In this document: piece by piece, positions 21,597 through 30,059 of the stretch
Numbering within the stretch: position 1 is the stretch's first letter
Layout of the letters: the number at the start of each line of letters is the position of its first letter
Source of the DNA: Crenobacter caeni
Lineage (GTDB): Bacteria; Pseudomonadota; Gammaproteobacteria; Burkholderiales; Chromobacteriaceae
Assembly: GCF_010435965.1 (NCBI RefSeq)
Contig: NZ_JAAGAA010000006.1
Coordinates: forward strand, 124,001-188,000
Direction of reading: 5' to 3'
DNA length: 64,000 nucleotides
Position numbers and translations under genes: made by a program
Notes under the pieces: generated by a model
Databases searched by the model: none
Told to the model about the DNA's origin: nothing
What the model saw: only the letters and a program-made list of their open reading frames with translations

Positions 21597-22904
21597 TTAC
21601 AGCCGGTACTGCAGCTGCAGGCCGAACAGGTGGCCGCTCAGGCGGCCGTATTCGCCGGTGAGGCGGCTCACCGTACTATTCGGTTTCGGGCTGGTCACCA
21701 CATGATCGATGCCGCGCGAGCCGACGCCGCGCAAATAGGTGTAGCCGGCGTCGAGGCTGAGCGCGCGGCTGACCCGGTAGCTCGCGCCCAGACTCAGCCA
21801 GATGCGGTCGGTGTCGGGAATCAGCGCGTTGCGGTGCGCGTCGTCCGGCACCGGCGTCGTCTCGTAAGCGACGCCGCCGCGCAGGGTCAGCTTGTCGCTG
21901 TAGGCGTAATCGGCGCCGAGCGACGCGAACCAGCTGTCGCGCCAGTGGTTGCGGATCAGGGTCGGCCCGTTGCCATAGATGTGATCGGTCGGGCTGCCGT
22001 GCACGCTCAGGGTGTCGAAGCGGCTCCAGTTGCTCCAGCGCAGCGAGCCGCTCAGCGCCCATTGCGGCGAGACGCGTTGCCAGCCGGACAACAACAGGGT
22101 CTCCGGCGTGGTGACCACTGCGTGACCGGGGTAGCGTCCGTTCAATCCAGCAAAACCACCGGAAAATCCTGCATTGGTGTAGTCACCCTCGGCCTTGTGG
22201 CGGACCTTGGAGCGGAACGACAGGCCGACCCGGCGTTCTGCATCCGGCTGGTAGAGCACGCCCGCGTTGTAGCCGAAGCCCCAGCTGTCGGCCTTGAGCT
22301 GGCCGTACGCCTCGCCGTGCACCGGGTCGAAACCGCCCTGCTTGAGCTTGGCGTCGGCGTACTGCGCCGACACGCCGCCGCCGATGCTCCAGCGCTCGTT
22401 GACGCGGTAGGCGAGTGACGGATTGATGTCCAGCGTCTTGATCGAGCTGGAAATGCCGTGGTCGCGGCCGAACCAGTTGTCGCCATAACGCGCACCCAGC
22501 CCGAACGGCACGGTCAGGCCCAGACCCGCGACCAAGCGCTCGTCCAGCCGGCGTACGTAGAAGAACGACGGCACCAGTTCGCCCGGTGCGCGGCCGTTGT
22601 CAGCACCTGCCTGCGTCTGCGGACCTCCTTGGGCAACTGGCCAGTAGGTTGTGTTCTGCCCGGCAAACGGCGCGTCGAGTTCGGCGTAGGTCGCGCCAAA
22701 CTGCAGCGCTTCGCCTTCGACCAGCACCATGCCGGCCGGGTTGTAGAACACGCTGGAGAGGTCGTCCCCCGCCACGCCGGCACCGGCGTGCGCGCGGCCA
22801 AGGCCAACCACGCTCTGCTCGGAGAGCTGGAAGCCCGCCGCCTGCGCAGCGGCGGACAACAGGGACAGGGACAGGACAGAAACAAAGGGGAAGACAGGCC
22901 GCAT
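21597..22904 (-). CDS. FadL/OmpP1-family outer membrane transporter, copy 1
   Basis: 435-aa outer-membrane beta-barrel for hydrophobic substrates such as long-chain fatty acids. Signal peptide of 22 residues (ATG 22904) ends AAAQA before AGFQLSEQS; the NPAG motif of the N-terminal hatch is present (VFYNPAGM). The C-terminus ends QYRL rather than the usual terminal Phe. Strongly similar to the next gene upstream, so the pair arose by duplication. Preceded by a perfect 17-bp hairpin in its leader. Confidence 0.92.
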   Translation of the reverse strand: MRPVFPFVSVLSLSLLSAAAQAAGFQLSEQSVVGLGRAHAGAGVAGDDLSSVFYNPAGMVLVEGEALQFGATYAELDAPFAGQNTTYWPVAQGGPQTQAGADNGRAPGELVPSFFYVRRLDERLVAGLGLTVPFGLGARYGDNWFGRDHGISSSIKTLDINPSLAYRVNERWSIGGGVSAQYADAKLKQGGFDPVHGEAYGQLKADSWGFGYNAGVLYQPDAERRVGLSFRSKVRHKAEGDYTNAGFSGGFAGLNGRYPGHAVVTTPETLLLSGWQRVSPQWALSGSLRWSNWSRFDTLSVHGSPTDHIYGNGPTLIRNHWRDSWFASLGADYAYSDKLTLRGGVAYETTPVPDDAHRNALIPDTDRIWLSLGASYRVSRALSLDAGYTYLRGVGSRGIDHVVTSPKPNSTVSRLTGEYGRLSGHLFGLQLQYRL

Positions 22905-22930
22905 CGCTCGCAAGACTCCGTGAAAAGCCC

Positions 22931-22969
22931 GTCCACCCAGTGGCCGGTCATCCCGGCCACTGGGTGGAC
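22931..22969 (-). promoter_or_regulatory. Perfect 17-bp hairpin in the leader of fadL copy 1
   Basis: Arms 22931-22947 and 22953-22969 pair without mismatch around a five-base loop. It lies 26 bases before the start codon and just after the proposed transcription start, so the mRNA leader would be strongly folded. No T-run follows on the minus strand close enough for an intrinsic terminator. Confidence 0.6.
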
Positions 22970-22991
22970 ACACTTGTTTAAAAGGGAACGG

Positions 22992-23021
22992 AGTCTATCT
23001 TTTACGCATGATGCTTCGCAA
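22992..23021 (-). promoter_or_regulatory. Candidate sigma-70 promoter of fadL copy 1
   Basis: Minus strand TTGCGA (23016-23021), 18 bases, TAGACT (22992-22997). The same TAGACT -10 is found upstream of copy 2. Confidence 0.5.
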
Positions 23022-23040
23022 GGTGCGAGTGCTCACGCAT

Positions 23041-23068
23041 GAAAAACGCCGCCCGGATGGGCGGCGTT
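23041..23068 (-). terminator. Rho-independent terminator of fadL copy 2
   Basis: 10-bp stem (23045-23054 with 23059-23068), four-base loop, minus-strand T5. It separates the two porin genes, so each is its own transcription unit. Confidence 0.9.
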
Positions 23069-23088
23069 CTGGAAGGGGCTCAAGCGGC

Positions 23089-24327
23089 TCAGAAACGGTA
23101 CTGCAGACCGACGCCGAGCAGGTGGCCGGTGATCGAGTCGTACTTGCCCTTGAGGCCGGACTTCGAGTTGATCTCGTCGTCGCCAGTACCGATCAGGTAG
23201 GTGTAGCCAACGTCGAGCGTCATGTTCTTCTCAAGCGCGTAGCTGCCGCCGACGCTCAGCCACACGCGGTCGCGGTCGGGGATCAGCGGGTTGCGATACT
23301 CGGCGCTCGGGACCGGGCTGGTTTCGTAGGCGACGCCGCCGCGCAGGGTCAGCCTGTCGCTGTACGCGTAATCGGCGCCGACCGACGCGAACCAGCTTTC
23401 TTTCCAGCTGTTGTCAATCGTCGAAGCCGGAAGCTTGCCACTGTCGTTCTCGATCACCAACTGGTCGAAACGTTTCCAGTTGCTCCAGCGCAGGCTGCCG
23501 GTCAGCGCCAGTTTCGGATCCACACGGTGGTAGGCGGACAGCAGCACCGACTCGGGCACGGTCACGTCGGCAGAGCCGCCATAGACGCCGTTCAACTTAC
23601 CCATAACGGCCTCCACTTGAGGAGGAACTCCTTCAACCGTGTAATCCCCATCCGCCTTATGCTCGACCTTGGAGCGGTAAGACAGGCCGACACGGGTATC
23701 GGCACTCGCCTGATACATCACGCCAAGGTTGTAGCCGAACGCCCAGCTATCGGCGTCGATCTCTCCGCTCGCCACACCAAAAGCCCCCTTCTTCAGGCTG
23801 GCCTTCGCATACTGCGCGGACACGCCACCGCCAACGCTCCACTTGTCGTCCAGTTGGTAGGCGAGCGAGGGGTTGAAGTCGACGGTCATGATGTGCGCTT
23901 CGATACCGTCGCCGCGACCGATCCAGTTCTCGTCGTGGCTGGAGCCGAGACCGAACGGCACGGTCACGCCGAAGCCGAAGCGGGTGCGCTCGTTGATTTC
24001 CTTGACGAAGAAGCCCTGCGGGATCACCTCGCCCGCGGCGCGGCTGTTTTCCTTCTGGCCGCCTTCCGCGGTGAACGGCGCGTCGATCTCTGCGTAGGTG
24101 ATGCCGCCCTGGATCTGCGTGCCGCGGTGCAGCACCATGCCAGCCGGGTTGTAGAACACGCTGGAGAGGTCGTCCCCCGCCACACCGGCACCGGCGTGCG
24201 CGCGGCCGAGGCCGACGATGCTCTGCTCGGAGAGCTGGAAGCCGGCGGCGTGCGCGGCGGGCGCCAGGGCGGCGGCGATCAGGGCAGGCAACGCGAGACG
24301 CGCGCCGAAACGGTTCTTCTTGTTCAC
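23089..24327 (-). CDS. FadL/OmpP1-family outer membrane transporter, copy 2
   Basis: 412-aa paralogue of copy 1, ending in the canonical terminal Phe (LQYRF). Core motifs AGFQLSEQSIVGLG and VFYNPAGM are nearly identical to copy 1. I chose the GTG at 24327 because GGAAAG lies seven bases before it and it yields a normal signal peptide (NKKNRFGARLALPALIAAAL...AHA). The ATG at 24387 would add 20 residues with a poor ribosome site. Substrate specificity relative to copy 1 is unknown. Confidence 0.88.
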   Translation of the reverse strand: MNKKNRFGARLALPALIAAALAPAAHAAGFQLSEQSIVGLGRAHAGAGVAGDDLSSVFYNPAGMVLHRGTQIQGGITYAEIDAPFTAEGGQKENSRAAGEVIPQGFFVKEINERTRFGFGVTVPFGLGSSHDENWIGRGDGIEAHIMTVDFNPSLAYQLDDKWSVGGGVSAQYAKASLKKGAFGVASGEIDADSWAFGYNLGVMYQASADTRVGLSYRSKVEHKADGDYTVEGVPPQVEAVMGKLNGVYGGSADVTVPESVLLSAYHRVDPKLALTGSLRWSNWKRFDQLVIENDSGKLPASTIDNSWKESWFASVGADYAYSDRLTLRGGVAYETSPVPSAEYRNPLIPDRDRVWLSVGGSYALEKNMTLDVGYTYLIGTGDDEINSKSGLKGKYDSITGHLLGVGLQYRF

Positions 24328-24408
24328 TCGAATCTTTCCGGCGGCATGCGCCGCCAATGGCAGGACAGGGGCAATATTAAAAATCATCGCTCGCTTTTTA
24401 GAGCGCAG

Positions 24409-24437
24409 AGTCTAGAGCCAAGATTCGAATCAGGCAA
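24409..24437 (-). promoter_or_regulatory. Candidate sigma-70 promoter of fadL copy 2
   Basis: Minus strand TTGCCT (24432-24437), 17 bases, TAGACT (24409-24414). The implied transcript has a leader of about 75 bases before the GTG start. Confidence 0.55.
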
Positions 24438-24485
24438 GCAATCACACGCCAATTAGTCTATTTGCATTCAATTGCCAGTGAAAAT

Positions 24486-24836
24486 TTAGCTGCGGAACAT
24501 GAAATAGACCGCGCCGACCATGCACAGCGCCGCCCACAGGTAGTCCCACTTGAACGGTTGCTGCATATAGAGCACCGCGAACGGCACGAACACGGTCAGC
24601 GAGATCACCTCCTGCAGGATCTTCAGCTGGGCGAGGCTGAGCGCGGTAAAGCCGATGCGGTTGGCCGGCACCTGCAGCAGGTACTCGAACAGCGCGATGC
24701 CCCAGCTGATCAGCGCGGCGACGTACCACGGGCGCAGCGCGAGATCCTTCAGGTGCGCGTACCACGCGAAGGACATGAAGATGTTGGAGAGGATGAGCAG
24801 GCCGACGGCACTGGCGACGGGGTGGCTGGCAAACAT
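24486..24836 (-). CDS. DUF486-family small membrane protein
   Basis: 116 aa with four predicted transmembrane helices; belongs to the DUF486/DMT-like small transporter group ([14 protein letters not shown] and [13 protein letters not shown] are typical). Transport function is assumed from the fold only. Divergent from the exported cyclophilin gene, with 54 bases between starts. Confidence 0.82.
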   Translation of the reverse strand: MFASHPVASAVGLLILSNIFMSFAWYAHLKDLALRPWYVAALISWGIALFEYLLQVPANRIGFTALSLAQLKILQEVISLTVFVPFAVLYMQQPFKWDYLWAALCMVGAVYFMFRS

Positions 24837-24890
24837 GCTGTGCTAGAATCCGCAAACTGGAAAACCCGCCATTCTAAGAGAAAGACGCCG

Positions 24891-25463
24891 ATGAAACGCC
24901 TGCTTGCCGCTTGTGCCGTCGCCGCCCTGCCACTGGGGGCGCTCGCCGCACCGGTGGTCGACTTCGTCACCAACAAGGGGACCATCGAGGTCACGCTGGA
25001 CGCGCAGAAGGCGCCGAAGACGGTCGCCAACTTCCTCGCCTACGCACGCGCCGGCCATTACGACGGCACGCTGTTCCACCGGGTGATCGACGGTTTCATG
25101 GTGCAAGGCGGCGGCTTCGCGCTGCAAAAGGGCGAGCTCGTGCAAAAGCCGACCCGCGCGCCCATCGCCAACGAAGCCGACAACGGCCTGAAGAACAGCA
25201 CCGGCACCCTTGCGATGGCGCGCACCAGCAACCCCGACTCGGCGACCAGCCAGTTCTTCATCAACGTCGCCGACAACGACTTCCTCGACCACCGCACGAA
25301 GACCCCGCAAGGCTGGGGTTACGCGGTGTTCGGCAAGGTCACGCGCGGCATGGACGTCGTGCAGCGCATCGCCAAGAGCCGCACCGGCTACGTGGGCGGC
25401 ATGGACGACGTGCCGCTCTCGCCCGTCGTCGTGCAAAAAGTCATCATCAAGTCCGACAAGTAA
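24891..25463 (+). CDS. ppiA: Exported cyclophilin (peptidyl-prolyl isomerase A-like)
   Basis: 190-aa cyclophilin with a signal peptide ([20 protein letters not shown]), so periplasmic. Core motifs [14 protein letters not shown] and [14 protein letters not shown] carry the catalytic Arg, Phe and Gln of the family. Catalyses cis-trans isomerisation of X-Pro bonds in exported proteins. ATG 24891 is the only start that keeps the signal sequence. Ten bases before ppiB and clearly a paralogue of it. Confidence 0.95.
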   Translation: MKRLLAACAVAALPLGALAAPVVDFVTNKGTIEVTLDAQKAPKTVANFLAYARAGHYDGTLFHRVIDGFMVQGGGFALQKGELVQKPTRAPIANEADNGLKNSTGTLAMARTSNPDSATSQFFINVADNDFLDHRTKTPQGWGYAVFGKVTRGMDVVQRIAKSRTGYVGGMDDVPLSPVVVQKVIIKSDK

Positions 25464-25473
25464 AGGAGACCCC

Positions 25474-25965
25474 ATGATCAAACTGACGACCAACTTCGGC
25501 ACCATCGAAATCGAACTGGACCACGAGAAGGCGCCGCTATCCGCCGCCAACTTCGAGCAGTACGTGAAGGAAGGCCACTACGACGGCACCATCTTCCACC
25601 GCGTGATCAACGGCTTCATGATCCAGGGCGGTGGCTTCGACGCCAAGATGAAGCAGAAGAAGACCCGCGACCCGATCAAGAACGAGGCGAACAACGGCTT
25701 GAAGAACGCGCGCTACACGCTGGCGATGGCACGTACCCCGGACCCGCACTCGGCGTCCGCGCAGTTCTTCATCAACGTCGCCGACAACGACTTCCTGAAC
25801 TTCCAGTCCGAGACGCCGAACGGCTGGGGCTACGCGGTGTTCGGCAAGGTGGTCGCCGGCGAAGACGTGGTCGACCGCATCAAGACCGTCGCCACCGGCC
25901 GCAGCGGCATGCACCAGGACGTGCCGGTCGAGCCGGTTGTCATCGAGAAGGCCGAAGTCATCTAA
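25474..25965 (+). CDS. ppiB: Cytoplasmic cyclophilin (peptidyl-prolyl isomerase B)
   Basis: 163-aa cyclophilin without a signal peptide. [15 protein letters not shown] and [15 protein letters not shown] mark the active site. A good ribosome site (AAAGGAG) precedes ATG 25474. Operon with ppiA, followed by lpxH after 55 bases. Confidence 0.96.
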   Translation: MIKLTTNFGTIEIELDHEKAPLSAANFEQYVKEGHYDGTIFHRVINGFMIQGGGFDAKMKQKKTRDPIKNEANNGLKNARYTLAMARTPDPHSASAQFFINVADNDFLNFQSETPNGWGYAVFGKVVAGEDVVDRIKTVATGRSGMHQDVPVEPVVIEKAEVI

Positions 25966-26020
25966 GCCCTACCCGCCCCACCGCCGCGCGGCCACCCCGC
26001 GCGGCATTTTTACGCAGACC

Positions 26021-26749
26021 ATGGCCATCCATTTCATTTCCGACCTGCACCTGTCCGAAGAACACCCCGAGCTTGCCGAACTCTTCGAGCGCACGCTTGA
26101 CGCCTGGGGCGGACAGATCGACGCGCTGTACATCCTCGGCGACCTGTTCGAATACTGGGTCGGCGACGACGACGCGCTCTCGCCGTTTAACGCGCGCATG
26201 CTGGACGCACTCGCACGCTTCTCGGCACAGACGCCGCTTTACGTGATGCACGGCAACCGCGACTTCCTGCTGGGCGAGGGCTTCGAGCACGCCAGCGGCG
26301 CCCGCCTGCTAGCCGACCCTACGCTGATTGAGGCGTACGGCCGGCGTCTCTTGCTCAGCCACGGCGATGTCGCGTGTACCGCCGACACCGCCTACCAGAC
26401 GTTCCGAGCGCTGCGCAGCCAAGCCCAGTGGCAGGCAGCGCTGCTAGCGCGGCCGCTCGCCGAGCGGCACGCGATCGCGCGCGCGGCGCGCACACAAAGC
26501 GAAGGCCAGAAGGCCGCGCAGGGGTATACCGAGGAAGGCGACGTCACCGCCGAAGGCCTGGCGGCGCTGCTTGAGCCGTACGGCTGGCCTACGTTGGTGC
26601 ACGGGCACACCCACCGCCCGGGCTGCTACCCGGTGGCGGACGGCAAGATGCGGCGCTGGGTGATCGCCGACTGGCACGATGGCGCCGGCGGTTACCTGAG
26701 GCTGGATGAAAACGGCTTGGCCGCGCTGGGACTTGGCGCGGCCCGCTAA
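26021..26749 (+). CDS. lpxH: UDP-2,3-diacylglucosamine diphosphatase
   Basis: Lipid A pathway metallophosphoesterase that cleaves UDP-2,3-diacylglucosamine to lipid X and UMP at the inner membrane. 242 aa with the five metal-binding blocks: FISDLHLS, GDLFEYWVGDD, MHGNRDF, LSHGD and HGHTHRPG. ATG 26021 fits the family start (MAIHFISDLHL). Its stop codon touches the left end of the 139-bp repeat. Confidence 0.95.
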   Translation: MAIHFISDLHLSEEHPELAELFERTLDAWGGQIDALYILGDLFEYWVGDDDALSPFNARMLDALARFSAQTPLYVMHGNRDFLLGEGFEHASGARLLADPTLIEAYGRRLLLSHGDVACTADTAYQTFRALRSQAQWQAALLARPLAERHAIARAARTQSEGQKAAQGYTEEGDVTAEGLAALLEPYGWPTLVHGHTHRPGCYPVADGKMRRWVIADWHDGAGGYLRLDENGLAALGLGAAR

Positions 26750-26887
26750 GAGCGTGTTCACGATCTCGCCGAGGGCGAGACAAGGCGAAAACGGCTGAGA
26801 AAGCGGAATGTACAGCTTGTACATGAGCATTTCGAAGCTGTTGAGGGCGCCGTATCGCTGATGCGCAGCAGATCGTGAACAGGTTCT
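26749..26887. repeat. 139-bp MITE-like element with terminal inverted repeats
   Basis: Ends 26749-26766 and 26870-26887 are imperfect inverted repeats that share TGTTCACGATCT (17 of 18 or nearly so). The interior holds TGTACA twice around a short spacer and several short palindromes. No coding capacity. It fills the gap between convergent lpxH and ribA exactly. Elements of this appearance are, to my recollection, dispersed in Neisseriales genomes; copy number here is not visible because only one lies in the window. Confidence 0.65.
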
Positions 26888-26890
26888 AAG

Positions 26891-27484
26891 TCAGAACAGG
26901 TGGCCGAGCTTGGCCGCCTTGGTGTTCAGGTAGGCATCGTTGTGGCTGTTGCGGCCGACCTTGAGCGGTACCCGCTCGGCGACCTCGATGCCAACCTTCT
27001 GCAGGGTCGCAACCTTGCGCGGGTTGTTGGTCATCACCCGCACCCGCGCGATGCCGAGCGAAGCGAGCATGTCGCGCGCGACGGTGAAGTCGCGCATGTC
27101 GGCCGGAAAACCCAGCCGCTCGTTCGCCTCGACGGTGTCGGCACCCGCGTCCTGCAGCTTGTACGCGCGGATCTTGTTGATCAGGCCGATGCCACGCCCT
27201 TCCTGCCGGAGATACAGCAAGGCGCCGCGGCCGGCCTCGGCGATCGCGTCGAGCGCCGCCTCCAGTTGGAAGCCGCAGTCGCAACGCAGGGAAAACAGCG
27301 CGTCACCGGTCAGACATTCCGAGTGCAGGCGCACCAGCACCGGCGCGTCACCGGAGACGTCCCCGAAGGTCAGCGCGACATGCTCCTGACCCGAAGCTTC
27401 CTCGAAGCCGTGCATCGTGAACTCCCCCCACGGGGTCGGCAGCTTGCAGCTGGCGATATGACGCAGGGACGGCGGAACGGACAT
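26891..27484 (-). CDS. ribA: GTP cyclohydrolase II
   Basis: First committed step of riboflavin synthesis: GTP to 2,5-diamino-6-ribosylamino-pyrimidinone phosphate. 197 aa. Zinc ligands Cys57, Cys68 and Cys70 ([17 protein letters not shown]), GTP-site RQEGRGIGL, and the C-terminal TNNPRK. It is a stand-alone RibA, not fused to RibB. No FMN riboswitch is evident upstream. Confidence 0.96.
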   Translation of the reverse strand: MSVPPSLRHIASCKLPTPWGEFTMHGFEEASGQEHVALTFGDVSGDAPVLVRLHSECLTGDALFSLRCDCGFQLEAALDAIAEAGRGALLYLRQEGRGIGLINKIRAYKLQDAGADTVEANERLGFPADMRDFTVARDMLASLGIARVRVMTNNPRKVATLQKVGIEVAERVPLKVGRNSHNDAYLNTKAAKLGHLF

Positions 27485-27735
27485 GAAGACTCCACAAACG
27501 CATAATGAGCGGCGATGTTAACGACTCCCTCGCCGCCGGAAAAGTAGAAAATGGCCGGAGCTGACCGCAGCGCACGGCCGACACGAGACAGATGGGGACG
27601 AGTCTCCCAAAATCGAGCCCCATCCGGAAAAGCCGGATGGGATGTTCCATAACGAAGGCGTATGCAGCACCCGCACGCATTATGCTATTCGTTTAATATT
27701 ATCCGTACCCGAGGCCGTCCATCCCTAGACCGATC
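27485..27735. promoter_or_regulatory. Divergent gap between ribA and the patatin gene
   Basis: Contains a 9-bp hairpin (27619-27627 with 27633-27641) in the ribA leader, a CCCCATCT box on the minus strand at 27590-27597 preceded at 13 bases by CTCGATT (weak match to a sigma-32 -35), and an AT-rich stretch (27680-27710) that probably holds the promoter of the plus-strand operon. Confidence 0.35.
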
Positions 27736-28833
27736 ATGCCCGCGATCCACCTGCCCTACCCGGTACTGAGCCTGCGCGCAGGCCACACCGCCCGCGCCCA
27801 CCTCGCCCGATCCGGCCTCGCCGCCGGCGACGTGTCCACGTTGCCCGGCGCGGCGGGCGGCCCCAAGGCGCTCGGGCTCAACGGGCTGGACAAGGCTGTG
27901 TTCGGCTGGCTCTCGGGCGAGCCGCGCGATCGCGATCTCATCGGCGCTTCGATCGGCGGCTGGCGCTTCGCCTGCGCGATGCAGGCGGATGCGGCGTCCG
28001 CGTTCGACCGCCTCGCCGAGTTCTACACCGACACCGGCTGGGGGGAACCGCCAAGCCGCGCATCGGTGACCGCGACCATGCGCGCGCTGCTCGAACACGC
28101 GCTGGGGCCGGCCGACACTTGGGACACGCTGGTCCAGCACCCGCATTACCGGCTGACCCTGCTGCTCGCACGCGCGCGCCACCTTGGCCGCAGCGAGGCG
28201 CGCGTCCCCCTGTTCGCGTCGCTCGCGCTGGCGGCGACGCTCAACGGCGTTCAGCGGCGGCTCATCGGCACCTGCTACGAGCGCGTGCTCTGCCACGACG
28301 CGAGAAGCGCGCTCGCGTTCGCGCCAAACGACGCGCTGCCGACCCGGCGCGTCGCGCTGGGCACCCATAACATCGCCGCCGCGCTGATGGGGACGGTAGC
28401 CATCCCCGGCCTGATCGAAGCGGTCTCGCTGCCGGGCGATACGCGGCGCGGCGTCTACCGCGACGGCGGGCTGACCGATTACCATCTGGACTTCCCCTTC
28501 GCCCACACAGGCGGCATCACCCTCTACCCGCACTTTGGCGAACGCATCGTGCCCGGCTGGTTCGACAAGGCGCTGCCGTGGCGGCGCGCCGCGGCAGATG
28601 GCCACGCACGCACCCTGTTGGTCGCGCCGTCGCGCGAGTACCTGGCGAGCCTGAGCCTAGGGGGGCTGCCGGACCGGCGCGACTTCAAGCGTTTCGCAGG
28701 GCAGGACGCGACGCGCAAGCGGCTGTGGCGGCAAGCCATCGCCGAGAGCGCACGGCTGGGCGATGCGTGGCTCGAACACCTGCACCGGCAGGACTGGGCC
28801 CGGCACGTCGAGCCGCTGGAGCTGGGCCGATAA
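27736..28833 (+). CDS. Patatin-like phospholipase
   Basis: 365-aa predicted lipid acyl hydrolase. It has the oxyanion-hole glycine stretch PGAAGGPKALG, the nucleophile elbow GASIGG (GxSxG), and the late DGG of YRDGGLTDYH, together the Ser-Asp dyad architecture of patatins. No signal peptide, so cytoplasmic or membrane-associated. Its TAA overlaps the ATG of pqiA (TAATG), so it is translationally coupled to an envelope lipid-transport system. Substrate unknown; phospholipids are the obvious candidate. Confidence 0.85.
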   Translation: MPAIHLPYPVLSLRAGHTARAHLARSGLAAGDVSTLPGAAGGPKALGLNGLDKAVFGWLSGEPRDRDLIGASIGGWRFACAMQADAASAFDRLAEFYTDTGWGEPPSRASVTATMRALLEHALGPADTWDTLVQHPHYRLTLLLARARHLGRSEARVPLFASLALAATLNGVQRRLIGTCYERVLCHDARSALAFAPNDALPTRRVALGTHNIAAALMGTVAIPGLIEAVSLPGDTRRGVYRDGGLTDYHLDFPFAHTGGITLYPHFGERIVPGWFDKALPWRRAAADGHARTLLVAPSREYLASLSLGGLPDRRDFKRFAGQDATRKRLWRQAIAESARLGDAWLEHLHRQDWARHVEPLELGR

Positions 28834-30059
28834 TGCCGACGCTCCCCGCGCACAGCACGCGCTGCCCGCAATGCGACCTCAAAGTCGCGCTGCCCGGCCT
28901 CGCCGAAGGGCAGAAGGCCGACTGCCCGCGCTGCGGCGAGACGCTGTGCGCGCTGCCGGTGCACGTCTACGACAGCGTGGCGGCGTGGGCGCTGTGCGCG
29001 CTGTTTTTCCTCACGCTCAGCCTGAACTTCCCGCTGATGGCGCTCAACGTCGAAGGCGTACACCAGCAGATCACCCTGCTGGGCAGCGCCGACGCGCTGC
29101 TGAAGGAAGACTTCACGCTGCTCTCCGACGTGCTGGTGCTGGCGGTACTCTTGATCCCGGCGCTGTTCCTCACCGCCACGCTCTACGTGTACGGCGGCCT
29201 GCGCCGCGACCGCTATCTCATCGGGATGCGCTCGGCCGCACAGGTGGCACTCGCCTGCCGGCCGTGGATGATGGCCGACGTGTTCCTGCTCGCCATCCTG
29301 GTCAGCGTGATCAAGCTCGCCTCGCTGGCCGACGTGTCGCTGGGCAAGGCGTTCTGGGCGATGCTGCTGTTCTCGCTCGCGCTCACCCGCACCGTGTCGC
29401 TGGTCGACGGCCACTGGCTGCTGATGGAACTCGCGCGCGTCGATACGCGCACCATCAACGCCGAGGACGCACACGGCTTCTGCCCGCACTGCGGCGCGCC
29501 GCACGACAAGGGGCAGCGCCGCTGCACGCGCTGCTTCTCGACGCTGGCCCGCCGCCGCGCGCACAGCGTGCAGCTGACGCTGGCCTTCCTCGTGACCGCC
29601 ATCGTGCTGTACGTGCCGGCCAACCTCTACCCGATCATGGTCACCGAATACCTGGGCAGGAGCGACCCGTCGACCATCCTGCAAGGCGTGCTGCTGCTGT
29701 GGCAGCTGGGCTCCTACCCGGTCGCGCTGGTGATCCTGGTCGCCAGCGTGCTGATCCCGATCGCCAAGTTCCTCGCGCTGATTTTGCTCTTGATCGCGAG
29801 CCGGCACCCCTTCCACGACGCGCGCCGCCACACCCAGCTCTACCGCGTCGTCGAATTCATCGGCCGCTGGTCGATGGTCGACGTGTTCGTGGTCTCGCTG
29901 ATGGTCGCGCTGGTGCAGATGGGCCAGCTGATGTCGATCTACCCGGGCGTCGCCGCCCTCTCCTTCGCCGGCATGGTGGTGTTCACCATGCTCGCCGCCA
30001 TGTGTTTCGACGTGCGTCTGGTGTGGGACGCCGAACAGGAAAGAACTCGCCATGACTGA
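28833..30059 (+). CDS. pqiA: Paraquat-inducible protein A, membrane component
   Basis: 408-aa inner-membrane protein with two copies of the PqiA module, each introduced by a zinc-ribbon pair: CPQC/CPRCG near residues 10-35 and CPHCG/CTRCF near 215-235. About eight transmembrane helices. In E. coli it works with PqiB and PqiC in a lipid-transport bridge across the periplasm. ATG 28833 overlaps the patatin stop; the 3' end overlaps pqiB by eight bases. Confidence 0.94.
   Translation: MPTLPAHSTRCPQCDLKVALPGLAEGQKADCPRCGETLCALPVHVYDSVAAWALCALFFLTLSLNFPLMALNVEGVHQQITLLGSADALLKEDFTLLSDVLVLAVLLIPALFLTATLYVYGGLRRDRYLIGMRSAAQVALACRPWMMADVFLLAILVSVIKLASLADVSLGKAFWAMLLFSLALTRTVSLVDGHWLLMELARVDTRTINAEDAHGFCPHCGAPHDKGQRRCTRCFSTLARRRAHSVQLTLAFLVTAIVLYVPANLYPIMVTEYLGRSDPSTILQGVLLLWQLGSYPVALVILVASVLIPIAKFLALILLLIASRHPFHDARRHTQLYRVVEFIGRWSMVDVFVVSLMVALVQMGQLMSIYPGVAALSFAGMVVFTMLAAMCFDVRLVWDAEQERTRHD

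Noticed and set aside
24328-24387. N-terminal extension of fadL copy 2 from ATG 24387
   Set aside because: No ribosome site and it would place about 20 extra residues before a normal signal peptide; GTG 24327 has GGAAAG.
26444-26830. Minus-strand ORF running through the 139-bp repeat
   Set aside because: It is partly antisense to lpxH and partly repeat DNA; translation resembles spurious ORFs that dispersed repeats create.
27485-27735. FMN riboswitch before ribA
   Set aside because: The conserved RFN boxes are absent; only a simple 9-bp hairpin is present.
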